Source: Benincasa hispida (Eukaryota > Streptophyta > Magnoliopsida > Cucurbitales > Cucurbitaceae). Taken from it: a stretch of DNA of 64,000 bases. Position 1 is the first letter of the stretch. The number at the start of each line of letters is the position of its first letter. The notes under the pieces were generated by a model. The model searched no databases, was not told the DNA's origin, and saw only the letters and a list, made by a program, of their open reading frames with translations. Made by a program: the position numbers and the translations under genes. The stretch spans positions 47,192,263 through 47,256,262 of the forward strand of contig NC_052354.1 in the NCBI RefSeq assembly GCF_009727055.1, given 5' to 3'. Below, one piece after another: positions 35,601 to 48,700 of this stretch.

Positions 35601-35990
35601 TGAGTAGAACAAAGATCTACATCATTCTTGGAAATAATGCTTTATTTACAAAGAAATTAACAGTATAGTTTTATTCAATCAAACACTTTACAAAAATTAA
35701 GTTCCTTTTTAAATCAGGAACAACAAATACATCTTCAAATAAAATATGTTTATTCTGTAAAGTAAGCTGGAGTCCTCCCACTACCACAGCTGAGATGACG
35801 TGTCCAGTTCTAACACGCATCGGCATCTCCCTAGCTACCAGTTGCCTCTAGGAACTAATTCCCTAAAATGAAGAACAAACATAGTTAGTGGCATCTGAAT
35901 CAATTATCCATGCAAAATCATTATTATCCACTAAACAAGTCTCCAATTCAAGTAAATCATATTTACCTTACTTGGCCTTTTTCTTTTCTA
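35601..35990 (-). pseudogene. Aspartic protease of G
   Basis: The minus strand reads AWIIDSDATNYV at about 35910-35875. The protease triad DSG has become DSD (Asp codon at 35899-35901), which should abolish catalysis. The stretch below (35600-35880) gives VVVGGLQLTLQNKHILFEDVF and other family segments, with stops. Confidence 0.8.
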
Positions 35991-36829
35991 CCAAGTATTT
36001 GAGACAGTTTCTCTTCCAATGTCCCTGTTGGTTGCAATAGAAACATATTCCCTTTGCAACCTTGGCCCTATTGCCTCTCTAGGCAACAACTAGTGGGTTA
36101 ACTTTCCCCTTTCCACCTTTCTTCTTCTTCCACTTTTTGGTGTTGGAAGAAGAAGGCACGACTTAGTTCCAAAGGTCAAACCTCTGTAGAACTTCTTGGA
36201 GGATGAATCATTATTTGCTTCACCCTTTTGTCCATGTTTTTCATCAAGGATTGGAATGTCTGTAGCTCATTGAGCAAGGTGGTCAGGTTGTCGTCAATCA
36301 TGTTCATAACAACATTCTATAGGACTGTAGGAAACTTTCAGGTAAAGTTTCCAAGATGAAGCTAACTTGACTGACCTCATTAATGACAGACTTATTCATC
36401 TCCACCACGTTAAAATGGACCATCATGTTAAGAACATGTTCTCTAACAGATGTCCCTTCTTGCATACGAGCATTGAAGATCAATTTGAGATAATCATGCC
36501 TGAATTATGCGGACAGTTGTCTGAACATTCCCCTCAGGGACTCCATGATCTGACGAACAGCGAGCATGGGCTCATGTTTCTTGGCCAGGACTTTTGAAAG
36601 GCTAGCCAAGATATACGCTCGGGCCTTTTCATTTACTCGTGTCCAATGCACGTATGCCTCCCAAACATTTCAAGTAGCATTTTGAGCAGGAATAGAAGAA
36701 CAATCCTCCATAAGGAAAAAACGAAGGTCATCAATGATTAGTATTGTGTTGATTGTGTTTTTCCATGTTGTATAGTTTTCTTCGGTGAGTTTTTTTTGCA
36801 GCGAGTAAATTCAATGTAGGGGAAGTCAT
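35991..36829 (-). pseudogene. Copia gag of element G
   Basis: The frame starts at the ATG at 36827-36829 with MTSPTLNLLAAKK, the usual copia gag opening, then shifts in an A-run near 36795. Further segments are EKARAYILASLSKVLAKKHEPM, a REHVLNMMVHFNVVEMN stretch near 36420 and a CCHC zinc knuckle CFYCNQQGHWKRNC at 36004-36045. Gag forms the particle that packages element RNA. Frameshifts and at least three stops disable it. This is the only recognisable capsid-type gene among the minus-strand elements. Confidence 0.85.
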
Positions 36830-39072
36830 AATAAAATTTGCTGAAACCATACAATTTATTTATATTAGTACTCTATGCACTACCCCATTTGCAAAAACCA
36901 ATCAAATTTACCAAAATAATCTAATGCACCCTGAGTAACATCTATTTTGCAATGATGTTTCAGTGAGACAGGACAAAAGCCACTGTAGGGTGATCAGGTG
37001 CCCCTTCACTAAAATGAGACTATCTCAACCAATAGACAGAAAAACTCCTTGTTACTATATTTATCACTCACCATTGTTTGGTCCATAAATTGTTAAACTC
37101 GCTTAACATTTTCTTGTAAGTGTAACCCCATCATTTTAGATTCTAGAGTTCCGCCCCAATGGCCAACCATAGGGAAAAATAAATTGGGACAAAAAACTAA
37201 AGCAACCATATCCATTTTTGAAGTTTAAGTAAAGAGTCATGTAAATGTCATCCATAGGGGGACACAAGCCAAGGTGCCTCGAGGTCGTGCATGAAACTTT
37301 ACTACAAACTAATGAGAGAGACCGTGGGATGTGTTGACACACATCTCACTCCCACTTACTAAAAACACTCTCTTCATTCACCTTGATATTGACCTATACA
37401 AGCACCCTCCTTAGGGGGACACAAGCAAAGATGCCTCAAGGTCGAGTATAGATCTCACAGTGTGAACTTTTAGGGAGAAATGTGAAAAGGTCAAATGAAG
37501 TATCATATACTTCATTTTCCTTCCACTGGGTGTTTTACCTAGGGTTATTTAACTTAGGAAAATCCAGCTATTGATTTTATCCAAGTGATTGCTTAAATTT
37601 TCCCAAAAGTAATGCTTACTTTGGATAGTTAAACAACTTTGATTAAAGTTTATTAAAGTGATTAATGTTATTAAACACTTTAATAAACTTTAATCAACTA
37701 TTGCATGCTTGTATCAAATCTATCTAATTCACCTTTCCAGGTAAGTTTCTAAGTAGGGGTGTTACGTTTCCGTCAACTTAAATACCCCAACCTAGACAGA
37801 ACCAGCCTTAGAAAAAAGGTCCCTTATAGATCTATTTGCTACAAATTTAATCTTTTAGTTAAGACCAATTTAATCCTATTAAGTGGATTAAAAGATTAAA
37901 CTTAATGTCTAATCTGATTAGAAATGTGATCTTAGGTCTATATGAATCATATTTTGAAACTATTTTAAAAAATGATTTTAACCTAAGGTTTGCATGCAAT
38001 TCTGAATTATTGATTTTAATTTATAATTTCATTTAATTATAACTTCTATAAAATAAATTAAAACCATTCAATTGCATTCACTGACACACTTACTAAAAAA
38101 TAACATTTATAAAACTACCTAAAGTAGTGTCATATCATGCAATTCCATTTCATTATATAACACTTATATAATAAAGCAATGAAATAATAGTAACATACAA
38201 CTATCCATACATATATACTATATATCATAACTTTTATAATACAATTGATGCATGAATATGTTATTAATGCATGCATGCATATATTATAATATTTATATTA
38301 TATGATGCATAAGCATGCTATAAATCTAAAATCATGCAACTATATATTATAACATTTATAATATAAACGATACATGAAATATGCATAACCTATGGTAGGA
38401 TTATTCTATATGGTATACATTATGACATATAAATACATAGAATTAAACCATACATCAAATGCACAATTTAAAACAATTATTGGACCGAGATTGGACACCT
38501 AAACAATTAATCAACTTAATATAACACTTATATTAATTTAATTAATAAAAGGAACTAACTATTACAAATAAATAGTCAATTGGTTCAAAACAAGTGAACC
38601 AGGCCTTGAACCACTCGAACCAAACTAAACTGCAAGCGAGCCATTTGACCAAGGATCCGTTCTTTCGTCTTACCCAGCAATCGCATAGTAAACGCTGAGC
38701 AATTGCCCGATAATCGCCCAGCGATCGCCCAACACGCTTAGTGATCGTCTAAATACTATACAGCCACAAAAACTTTTGTTTTTCCTCCAATTTGGACTTC
38801 GTTTTCTCCAGAAACTCACCAGGAACAACACGAGCAACTAAAAAATAAGGATTTACAGACTCTATCATAAAATTTATGCCTAAAATACGGGCCCTTACAA
38901 ACCAATTTTGTAAAGGAAAGCGATAAAACTAAATGGCCAATCCCGGAAACATCCATAATTGTAAACTAGAAAACACATTCCATACGGTTTCATCATATGA
39001 ACATAGAAAGAAAAACCCATCAATATTGTAAAATTGATTTCTGAAACAACAAAAATTAGGGATCAAAACCTG
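36830..39072 (-). other. Untranslated leader of element G
   Basis: The sequence between gag and the primer-binding site parallels the leaders of A1 and A2: GGACAAAAGCC near 36970, ACTCTCTTCATTCACC near 37370, the CGTCAACTTAAATACC block near 37770, then AT-rich sequence with ATAACACTTATA words. Only a short cluster of CGATCGTCTAA-type words remains, near 38690-38755. No gene is seen. Confidence 0.7.
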
Positions 39073-39084
39073 ATTCTAATACCA
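39073..39084 (-). promoter_or_regulatory. Primer-binding site of G, degraded
   Basis: The minus strand reads TGGTATTAGAAT, three differences from the initiator Met tRNA complement used by A1. The right LTR starts two bases further on. Confidence 0.75.
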
Positions 39085-39086
39085 AT

Positions 39087-39496
39087 TAAAGGATCCTGTG
39101 GACGTCCTTGAGCGGAAGCGTGGAGAAGAGTCCAAGTTTTATTTTCACATAATCAAAATTACAGAATACAAACATTATGCATAGTCACAAATTTACAGCA
39201 TGTAATCATAAATGGAAAAGAAAGAATTAGGGTGAGAAAAAAGTCACCCTTGAAGAACATTTCTTCTCGAAAACCAATTCCCTTCTCCGGTTGAGTCACG
39301 AATAATCACGAACAGAAAAGTGATCCAAATGAACACCACCACAATAAGAACCTCTTGTATTCTCTTTTGGGATGAGAATCACTAAGGAGTTTTGGGCTCT
39401 CAAATTTTTGGAAGAGAGGAAGAGATTGAGATGAAAATTTATTTTTTTTTTTTTTCAAAAAAAACTTTTGCCTTTGGGGAATTGGAAGAGTACACT
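39087..39496 (-). mobile_element. Right (5') LTR of G, cut by LTR H
   Basis: About 410 bp match the start of the left LTR of G, through GAAGCGTGGAGA, CAGAATACAAACATTATGC and the GGAATTGGAAGAG segment. The match stops near 39496, where an unrelated LTR start follows. The remaining 1.5 kb are presumably displaced to the right of the window. Confidence 0.8.
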
Positions 39497-41166
39497 TATG
39501 GAACAAACATATGCGCAGCGAAATAAAAATGGATCTAAAGTACTCTAATTAGGTTAATTACAAAGATAAGCATGCAATAGAAACAAATAAAAGGGAAAAA
39601 GAATACAACCTTTGTAGACTTTGAATCTTCTCCAAATTAGCTTCAATCTCTTCACGATCGGTTCGTAAACCATCACGAGAGTCTTCTCAACTATTCTCCA
39701 GCCTTAGAACGGGATGATGGGAACCGGTGAGTGACTAATTTGGAGAGGAAAAAACTAAAACTTTGAGAGAAAAAAGGGATGAGATTATCACATAATCTCA
39801 TCAATTTCCACTAAGGCCAAAAGTTTTAAAAATTATTAAACACACCCTTTTAAAGACCATTACATGAAAAACATGCAACTTTGAGTTTGACGAGAATTTG
39901 ACACTAAAAAATTAACTCAAAGTGGGATTTAGTGGGACATGTGTCTTTAAATGAAGACAACACTTAGCCATGTAAGAGTTGGCATTTCCCACTCACAAAT
40001 GTTGGATCTTTCCACTAACTTGGTCAAAGTTTGACTCTCAAAGTCTAAAGTCAACAATTTTGACTTTTTGACTTTCAAAAATAAAAAGTCAACAATTTGA
40101 CTTCCACTGCACGTCTAACCTAGTCAACAATTTGACTTTTAATGCAATTTTGACCAATTCCATTTAATTTCAAAACTGATTCTAATAATCAATTTTAAAA
40201 TTAAATTAATATTAATTAATAAATTAAATAATTTAAGTAATTTAATTTAATATTAAATCCAACAGTAATTCCAATTTATATGAATCCCTATTCATAATCT
40301 TGATATTTAAATCTTATTTAATATCTCATATTTTCTCTCTCTTTTTGTTCAATTCACAATTAAACATTAGGTTAAATATATCGTATATATTTAATGCTTT
40401 GCTCCAAAAACCGAATTTGAACACTTAAAATTCGTTCGTCATACTGTTCTAAGGTTTAGTCTAATATGAGCTAGTAGGGGGACATCATGGACATACAGAT
40501 CATGGGTTCCAACGATTCGCGATTAATCGGCTAAACTCTTAAACTTAATTAACCACCATTTGTTAACTAATGGGTCACTCCATTAAAGCCCAGTAGTTGC
40601 ACTCCCCTCACTGTAGATATATTATGTCCACTCAATATAATCATGATTAGTAAGTTAACCCTTCACAAGTTGTTCATAATAACGGTTGGGTCAAAAGTTG
40701 TTTTACCCCCCAGTTTACATCTTGCTCCTTAAATCCCACTGATCCTCTAATGAAGAATTTGTTTGTGATCCAATCATTAAACTGGGTCCCTCTCGAGCCA
40801 ATGAGAAGATGGAGCCCCTTGTTCAAGACCTAGAGTCAGCACTTAAGGAATAATCTCTCTACTATCCCTAAAAGTGGGTAGGAGTAAATTCCGTCTTGCA
40901 CCCTATGTCCATAGCTATCTACCCGATCTTACCCCTGAAATAGGAGGCTTATTGAGCCGGCACTGTTGAGCCAACCCTCACCCATGCAAATCTAAGGATA
41001 ATTCTGAATAAACAGGAGTTCATAGTTAGCTCAGGATTAAAGTCAAGTTACCTAGGTCATCGCTTTGAAATAGTCGGTCTTAAACAGTAAACGACGTTAT
41101 AAAGTAATAGTGACTTAATTCTTGATCCAATCTTATGCAAACTCATTGAATAGGACGCCCCCACTC
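39497..41166 (-). mobile_element. Copia LTR H, truncated
   Basis: It begins TATGGAACAAACATATGCG and carries the shared U3 block in minus orientation: ATATATTATGTCCACTCAATA near 40615, TCTCGAGCCAATGAG near 40791, CTCAGGATTAAAGTC near 41030 and a degraded palindrome near 41133. It breaks off at CCCCCACTC, where LTR D begins, so the end of H is probably beyond the D insertion. No coding sequence is present. CACTC at 41162-41166 would be the target duplication of D. Confidence 0.75.
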
Positions 41167-41441
41167 TGAAGGAACTCGATTTACAAGATCCATGTGCGGA
41201 AGTGGATAGTCCAAATCCCATTTTGATTGAAAACAAACGTTTGCAATAAAACATATAGATTATTCATCTTAACTAAAATTACAACATGCTTTTGAACAAC
41301 AAAAGGGTTCGAGTAATTGTACCTTTTAAGAACAAATCTTCGTGTAAATCCCTCGTACTAATACGAACTCTTCGAACAGTCATGAACTCCTCAAACAACA
41401 AGAAAACTCGAACCAAAAGGTGAAGGACACTACCACTTGGT
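41167..41441 (-). mobile_element. LTR of element D, first part
   Basis: It starts TGAAGGAACTCG. It continues at 55604 after the whole of A2; the TTGGT at 41437-41441 is repeated at 55599-55603. The two parts read as one LTR once A2 is removed, including the GGTATTCTCAG-type motif found at the same place in LTRs A and C. Confidence 0.88.
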
Positions 41442-43571
41442 TGAAGGAAATCGATCACGAGGATTTTCATGAGCAACAGAATAGATCATTCCAAATTACA
41501 ATCATGTATGAACTTAACAAATTACAGTCGAAACACAAACAAATGGTTATGCATTCATTACAGAAATTACAACATGAAAATACAAATGAACAAGGAGAAA
41601 TCTCTACGCACGTTTGTAGACTCGTCTCCACGCTTCTTGCTCACGAACGCTCGAACACAGTAACCTTGAACGCTTGTCTAACACGACCGCTCCACAACAC
41701 GAACACCACGCACTCGACCTCAGCGATCGCCTCGATCACAAACTTCCCAATAGCATGAATAGCCTCCACAGAACCTCGATGGTGTCAAGTTGAGTATGAC
41801 ACCACTACGAAGGCTACCTTGGTATTCTTGGTGTGAGAATCTAGAGGGTGAGCTCTGTATGGACTTAGTTTGAGGAAGAAGAAGGAGGAAACAACAATCG
41901 TGTGAACGATTGAGCAAGTGGAAGAAGACTGGACCTATCGTATAGGTTGATGCCCAATCATTTAGCAAAAGTTAGACGATCGTCTAGCAAAAGCTAAGCG
42001 ATCATCTAACAAAAGCTAAGAGATCGTTTAGCTCATCGCTTAGTTCCATGTCTGTCGCTTACAAAACACTACACGATCATCTAGCTCGCTCAAGCTGTCA
42101 CTTAGTAAATCGTATTTACTTGACAACTTTCTTTCGGTGAGAGTCTGATTGAGAAAATTCTCTAAAACAATTTTTTGACAAAAAACTTACTAAAATTAGG
42201 AAAACAATTTTTCGTTTATCTCACGGTTACCATGAACCACCAATAACCTCTCACTCAATTGGTTATTAGAGAAAAAGATTTAATTATCCAATAATTAATA
42301 TTATTATAAATATAAATGATAACCAACTTATCATACTATATTTATAACCTGTAGTTTTAATATTTCATCTCATAAACATATAAACCATAGTTCTTTTTCT
42401 ATTCCATGGTACTTAATGTAAATCTCATTTACAATAATCCTCCACTAGATGTATCTCATACACCATACCGATCATATCATATACAATCGAATTACCTCTT
42501 GTCAAATTGAACATTTCAAATCAACACCAAGAATTAATCCTCAACTGAATCCATTGAGCTACCAAGGGTACCTTATGGACCTATAGCTCGAAGCTTCAAC
42601 AGTACATGAAAAGTTGACTAAACTCTCTAATCACGGGATCCACCATCCGTTAACTACCAGGCACTCCAATAAAAATCGACAGTTAAACTCTTCTTACCAC
42701 AGATATATTATATGTCCATCTTAACCAATCAGAAGTGCGACAACCCTTCACAGATCGCTCGTAAGTACAGCTGAGCCAATAACTGTTATGCTCTTGTAGT
42801 TACATCTAACTCCTTAAGTACCATTAACCCCTCTAATGAACATAAGTCATAGTTCTACTATGATTGAGTCCTCTCTTCCAAAGAGATGTTGTGACCATTA
42901 TGTTCAAGCCCATTAGCCCTTAAGGGAGCAATCTCTCTACTTATCCCTGCTTCGAGAAAGAAGTGAATTCCATCTTGTGGATTGAGTTCCCAACTCCCAG
43001 ACCAGACAAGTCCCCAAAAAGGTGGGCATATTGAGTTGTTAATCTGGCCACTTTCACCCATACTAATCAAAGGACCACCCTCAAAGGCAGGAGTTCCTAA
43101 AACACTCAGGATTGAGGTCGTGTCACCTATGGTCGTTTAGATGAGATGTAAGTCTCTAGTATCAACGGTGTTATATACAAAGTTTAGTCATCTCGTGATC
43201 CAGGTCTTATACAAACTCTTTTTATAGGACACCCCCACTCGCACGTCTCTACATTAATGGTTAGAATCTATCATCTGTAGTAGTTTACAATACTTGCAAA
43301 CCTCTACAAAGCGGGTCGTATCCGTAGTGTCACCAGGATCAGGTATCTCACCTTAATCCTTATACTACATACCTATTTATGTTATCACTTAAGTCGTGAT
43401 CCACTTGTATATCACATATACATGCTTAAGTTCACATAAGATAACCATAGAGCATTGTTTATTGGATATGAGTAAATGCCAGAATTAAATAACATTTATT
43501 TTATTCATCAAACAATCTGTATCTTTACAAAACAATGAGACACCGGGAGAATTAGGATACCAATCCCAACA
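41442..43571 (-). mobile_element. Left (3') LTR of complete copia element A2
   Basis: It starts TGAAGGAAATCG, ends CCCAACA and is 2130 bp. TTGGT before it equals TTGGT after the right LTR at 55599. A CGATCG word array occupies about 41897-42115. The U3 palindrome at 43208-43226 has a substitution in the right arm. Overlapping open frames within it are chance frames. Confidence 0.93.
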
Positions 43572-43662
43572 ATCTCCCACTTGTACTAATGACTCGGGAG
43601 ACTAATGTACAATACAATATAAAATAAACTAGGGCATACCCCAGTATCATCTCCCACTTTCC
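43572..43662 (-). promoter_or_regulatory. Paired polypurine tracts of A2
   Basis: The PPT complement adjoins the LTR at 43572 and a second copy lies near 43649, just downstream of the pol stop codon in element orientation. Confidence 0.78.
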
Positions 43663-44400
43663 CTAGACAAGATGTCGCATATCCCACAAACCCAGACTCT
43701 CCAGGTGACCCTCGAACACTTTAGCCGTGAGAGCCTTTGTAAAGGGATCAGCAACGTTGTGCTCCGATGCGATCTTCGTGACTATCACATCACCGCGATG
43801 CTCAATCTTCCTAATCAGGTGATATTTACATTTGATGTGCTTACCCCGACGATGACTCCGAGGCTCCTTCAAATTTTCCATAGCTTCATTGTCATCACAA
43901 TAAAGAGTGATAGGCAAATCCATATTTGGAATAACTTCCAAATCTAAAAGGAATTTCCTCAGCCAAACAGTCTCCTTAGCTACTTCACAAGCCACTACGT
44001 ATTCGGCTTCCATCATGGAGTCTGCGATGCATCCTTCTTGATGCTACGCCAGACTACAGCCCCTCCATTCAGAGTAAACACTGATCCCAATGTCGATTTG
44101 TGAGAATCTCGATCGGTCTGAAAGTCAGAGTCCGTGTATCCTATAAGGATCAGATCCTTATCTCCATACACAAGCATGTAGTTCCTCGTTCTCCGAAGAT
44201 ACTTAAGGATCGTCTTGACCGCCGTCTAGTGACCAAATCCTGGATTGGACTAATACCAACTGACAACACCTACTGCATAGAAAATGTCGGGTCTGGTACA
44301 CAACATTGCATACATCAAGCTTCCTACGGCAGAAGCATAAGGAATCTGTCTCATCTCCTCAACTTCTTGAGGTATCTTAGGACATTGATCCTTAGATAAA
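43663..44400 (-). pseudogene. Copia RNase H of A2
   Basis: Frame 44016-43663 covers EAEYVVACEVAKE (catalytic Glu), LYCDDNEAM (Asp), KHIKCKYHLIRKI, HNVADPFTKAL and the RHLV end. A one-base deletion near 44030 separates it from the upstream part, where TGYTDSDFQ-type sequence with the first Asp is found near 44120. The connection domain to about 44400 has stops. Confidence 0.85.
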
Positions 44401-45069
44401 ACGATTCTGTGCCTGAAGGATAAAAAAACCCTCTTGGAATCCTACATCCTATACCTGATCAATATTTGATCAATGTACGATGCCTGAGATAGGGTTTGTT
44501 CTTACGATCCCGAATGATCTGGATCCCTAGAACATACTGTGCCTCAACCAAATCTTTCATTTGAAGTTGGATAGCTAGCAAATTCTTAATATCATTCAGA
44601 TACCCTACATCATTCCCAATGAGTAGGATATCATCCATATACAGTACCAGGAAAGCTACTGAGTTGTTGATAATTTTCTTGTATAAAAAGGCTTATCAAC
44701 GTTCTAATCAAATCCAAACGACTTGGCAGTAGTGTCAAATCTGATGTTCCAAGACCTAGATGCTTGTTTCAACCCATAAATGGACCTATTAAGCTTGTAA
44801 AGCTTTTGCTCTTGATCCGGAACGATGAACCCCTCTGGTTAAGTCATATAGATGGTCTCCTCAGGATTATCATTAAGAAAGGAAATCTTGACGTCCAATT
44901 TCCATATTTCATAATCATAAAATGTGGCTATGGATAGGAGAATCCTGATAGACTTGAGCATGACAACAGGTGAAAAAGTTTCCTCATAGTCAACTCCCTT
45001 GACTTGGGTACAACTCTTTGCCACCAGTCTAGCCTTAAAGGTTCGCACATTTCCATCTACACCTTTCTT
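44401..45069 (-). pseudogene. Copia reverse transcriptase of A2
   Basis: Frame 45048-44839 gives FKARLVAKSCTQVKGVDYEE, FSPVVMLKSIRILLSIATF and KLDVKISFLND, where Thr-Ala-Phe is usual after the catalytic Asp. A stop near 44840 and a frameshift near 44690 precede the YMDD core at 44630-44641. It is the most complete reverse transcriptase in the window but is not translatable. Confidence 0.85.
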
Positions 45070-45888
45070 TCACTTATAGATCCACTTACACCCAATAGGT
45101 CTCACCTCATCAGGTGGATCAAAAAGCTTCCAGACGTTATTGAAGTACATAGACTCCATTTCATGGTTCATGGCTTTAACCCATTCATCTTTGTCAACAT
45201 CCTTCATTGCTTTCTTAAAGGACAACGGAACCTCGACCACATCATTCATAATGACGTTTTGGGCTTCAGTCAAACCCATGTAGCGATCCGATGGGTTCAT
45301 AACCCTCCCACTACATCGAGGCAGTCTCAACTCTAAAGCTGGTTGACTAGATGTTTCGACCTTAACAACTCTTGTTGATCTGTCGACCTGTTTAACAACT
45401 CTTGTTAAACCCTCAGCAGTCTCAGTCTCACTAAAGGTCTCACGCAAATCGAGCTTACTTGATGGCTTATGATCCCTTATATGGTCTTCTTCCAAGAAGA
45501 TAGCATTTGTAGAAACAAACACTTTGTTCTCAATCGAATCATAGAAGTATCCACCTCTTGTTTCCTTGGGGTAGCCTACAAAGAGGCAAACCTTCGAACG
45601 TGGTTCCAACTTCTTTGGGTTAGCTGCTAGCACATGTGCCAGATAACCCCAAATTCTGAAGTGGCGTAAATTACCTTTACGGCCTCTCTACAACTCAAAA
45701 GGTGTTTTAGAAACACTTTTCGAGGGAACATTGTTCAAGATATAACATGCAGTCTCCACTGTAAAACCCCAAAACGAATCTAAAAGATGAGTATAACTCA
45801 TCATAGACCGAACCATGTCCAACAAGGTTCTGTTTCTCCTTTCTGATACACCATTCTACTGAGGTGTACCAGGGCCGAGAGTTAAGAT
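45070..45888 (-). pseudogene. Integrase C-terminus and linker of A2
   Basis: An open frame 45633-45070 runs from NPKKLEPRSKVCLFVGYPKE through TRGGYFYD, EEDHIRDHKP and VPLSFKKAMKDVDKDEWVKAM to the reverse transcriptase start. Upstream, to 45888, the ERRNRTL-type region with the integrase Glu is present in a shifted frame. Solo LTR C2 separates this part from the core. Confidence 0.83.
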
Positions 45889-48094
45889 TGAAGAATCTCT
45901 TATTGAAGAGTTCCATGAGCGCGTTCGGATTGCTCCAATTTCACAATGACCGAAATACAACAATATACTTTCAAACGTACAGTTATGAAAACTAAAAGTC
46001 AATTAAAGGCATGCTTTGAACAAGAAATAAATGAGGGAGAGAGAGTTGCCATAGCAATCGAAGACGTTCTTCAAACTTTGAAACTCAATGCAGCGAAAAC
46101 CTCCACGCGATCTGCCAACACCCACCAAAAGCGTCGACTGCAGCAGCACGCACAACCGCAAACTCACGAACGCAACGGGGATGACACCACCAGAAAAGAG
46201 TCCCAGGTATTCTCGGAGTGAGAACCCAAAGCGTGGTCTTTGGTGAATTTCGTAGAGGAAGAAGGAAGCACGGATCGTGTAGGCGATAAGCAAGTGAGAG
46301 GGAAAAAGGCACTATCGCATAGCACGATGCTTATCGTTTAGGAGAAACTACACGATCGTGTAGGTTTTATAGCACGATCGTTTAGGAAATGGTATATGAT
46401 CGTTTAGCAAACTCGGCACACACTACGATCGTTTAGGGAAGCTATCCGATCGTGTAAGAACTAGTGTACAATCGTTTAGGCATGAAGTGGATGATTGTCT
46501 AGGTGCAGAGCGACTATCGTATAGGCTCTCAAAATACTTAAGTGATCGTTTAGGCACGAGGTGGACGATCATCTAGGCGCAGAGCAACTATCGTATAGGC
46601 TCTCGAAATACTTAAGCGGTCGTTTATGATTCACCAGTGTGCTTCTCTCTATTTCTTTTAGGACGGGCAATTCAAAATGAAAACCATTTTCATTTTAATT
46701 CATCGGTTACAATAACCGACGCTGCCCCACTAACCCACGTCCGAATATGAAATTGTCTTAATTATCATATAATTAACCAATTAATTAATAAATATAATCA
46801 TATTATATTTTTATCCTATAGTTTGATATCACATATCTAATATAGTATTTTCTCCTCTACTTGATATAAATTATATTTATATTTCCTCCAAAATAATGTA
46901 TCTCATACATTTAGCCAATTATATCGTATATAATTAACCAGTCCAATTATATCATATATAATCGAACTTCCTCTTGTCAATTTGAACATTTCAAATTAAC
47001 CCAAACACTAATTCTCGACTTTATCCAAGCTACCCAGGGGACCTAATGAACCTGTGGCTCGAAGCTCTAACGGTTCGTGAATAACTGACTAAACTATTTA
47101 TTCACAAGATCCACCATCTATTAACTGTCAGGCATTCCATTAAAGACCAACAGCTGAACTCTTCTTACCACGGATATATTTTTGTGTCCATCGGATATAA
47201 CCAATCATCAATACAATGACCCTTTTCAAATGCTCGTAAGTACAGCTAGGCCAAATTACCGTTTTTCCCCTGTAGTTGCATCTCACTCCTTAAGTAACAC
47301 GGATTCCTCTAATGAATAATACAACATAGTCCAACTATGTGTGAACACCTCTCAGGCCAAGAGAAGGTGTGTGTTGCCACATTGTTTAAGCCCCAGAATC
47401 AGCCCTTAAGGGAGTTATCTATCTACTTACCCCTACCTCGGGGAAGGAGTGAATTCCATCTTGTGTATTTGAATTCCCAGCTCCCAAATCAGACGAATCC
47501 CCAAAATGGTAGGTTTGAATCGGCGACCTAGCCACTCGCACCCATACAAATCAAAGGACCACCCTCAATGACAGGAGTTCCCAACTCATTCAGGATTGAG
47601 GTCATGTTACCTATAGTCATCCTAGTGAAGTAAAATCTCTGTCATGAATGGTGTTATATAACGAGACGTTAACACTTCGTGGTCAGGTCTTATACAAACT
47701 CTTTGTATAGGATGCCCCCACTTGCATGTCTCCAACACGAATGATCAAGATCAGACCATCCGTGATAATTCACAACACTTGTGACCATTCCACAAAGCAG
47801 GCTGCATTCGTAGCGTTACCAGGATAAAGTTTCCCTCCTATATGCATATACTATAGATCATTTTGGTTATCACTTAAGACATGATCCACATGTATGTCAC
47901 CACATATATGCTTAAGTCACATACAGATAACCAGGGATTTTATGTTTATTGGTTTCTGGTAAAGCAAATAAAACAAGCAATTGAGAAAAATACAAGATGT
48001 GAAGTAAATATCATATATTATACAACAAGCATTTGTACAAACTGTTTACAAACTACAGGACACGAGACTTTAGGGCATCAACCTCAACAAGAAT
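45884..48094 (-). mobile_element. Solo LTR C2 inside the integrase of A2
   Basis: The LTR occupies 45889-48089, starts TGAAGAATCTC and ends CCTCAACA, and matches C1 along its length. Flanks are AAGAT (45884-45888) and AGAAT (48090-48094), an imperfect target duplication. The CGATCG word array covers about 46270-46620 and includes a local duplication near 46540. The U3 palindrome lies at 47691-47709. Confidence 0.87.
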
Positions 48095-48700
48095 GCAATT
48101 CCATGTTCTATCATATAGTTCTAGAATTGGAGGTCCATATACTCTCCACCACGATCAGATCGTAGTGTTTTTATCTTCTTACCTAACAAGTTTTCAATTT
48201 CAGCCTTATACTCCTTGAAGTTGTCAAGGGCTTCAGACTTATGTTGCATTAGGTAGAGATACCCGAACCTTGAATAATCATCTATGAAAAAGATGAAATA
48301 TTCATACCCACCTCGAGCGCTAACATTCACCAGACCACAGAGGTCTGAATGTACAAGCTCCAAGGCTTCCTTGGCTCTATAACCTTTTCCAGTAAAAGGT
48401 CGTTTGGGCATCATGCCTTCGAGTCATGATTCATATACCGGCAAGGAGTTTTATTCTAAACTCTTTAGAAGTCCACTTTTCACCAACTTCTCGTTCCTAT
48501 TGAGGTTGATGTGACCTAACCTAAGATGCCAAATATAGGCGTTTTCCTTAGGAGAAACCTTTGATCTTTTAGCTGTTGTTGTCGTACTGAACATTTCAAT
48601 GTTAAACAAGGCTTTTATGACTAACAGCCTTAGTACATATAAGTTATTCTCCATTGAACCATAACCAATCTTTATGTCATTCTTGAAAATAAACACTTTA
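48095..48700 (-). pseudogene. Integrase core and zinc region of A2
   Basis: Frame 48414-48121 holds HSDLCGLVNVSARGG (first catalytic Asp), FIFFIDDYSRFGYLY and TLRSDRGGEYMDLQF (second Asp). Frame 48696-48451 holds the pre-integrase region with YIWHLRLGHINLN (zinc-binding His pair). A stop and frameshift lie between them near 48420-48450. The third catalytic residue is on the far side of solo LTR C2. Confidence 0.87.
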
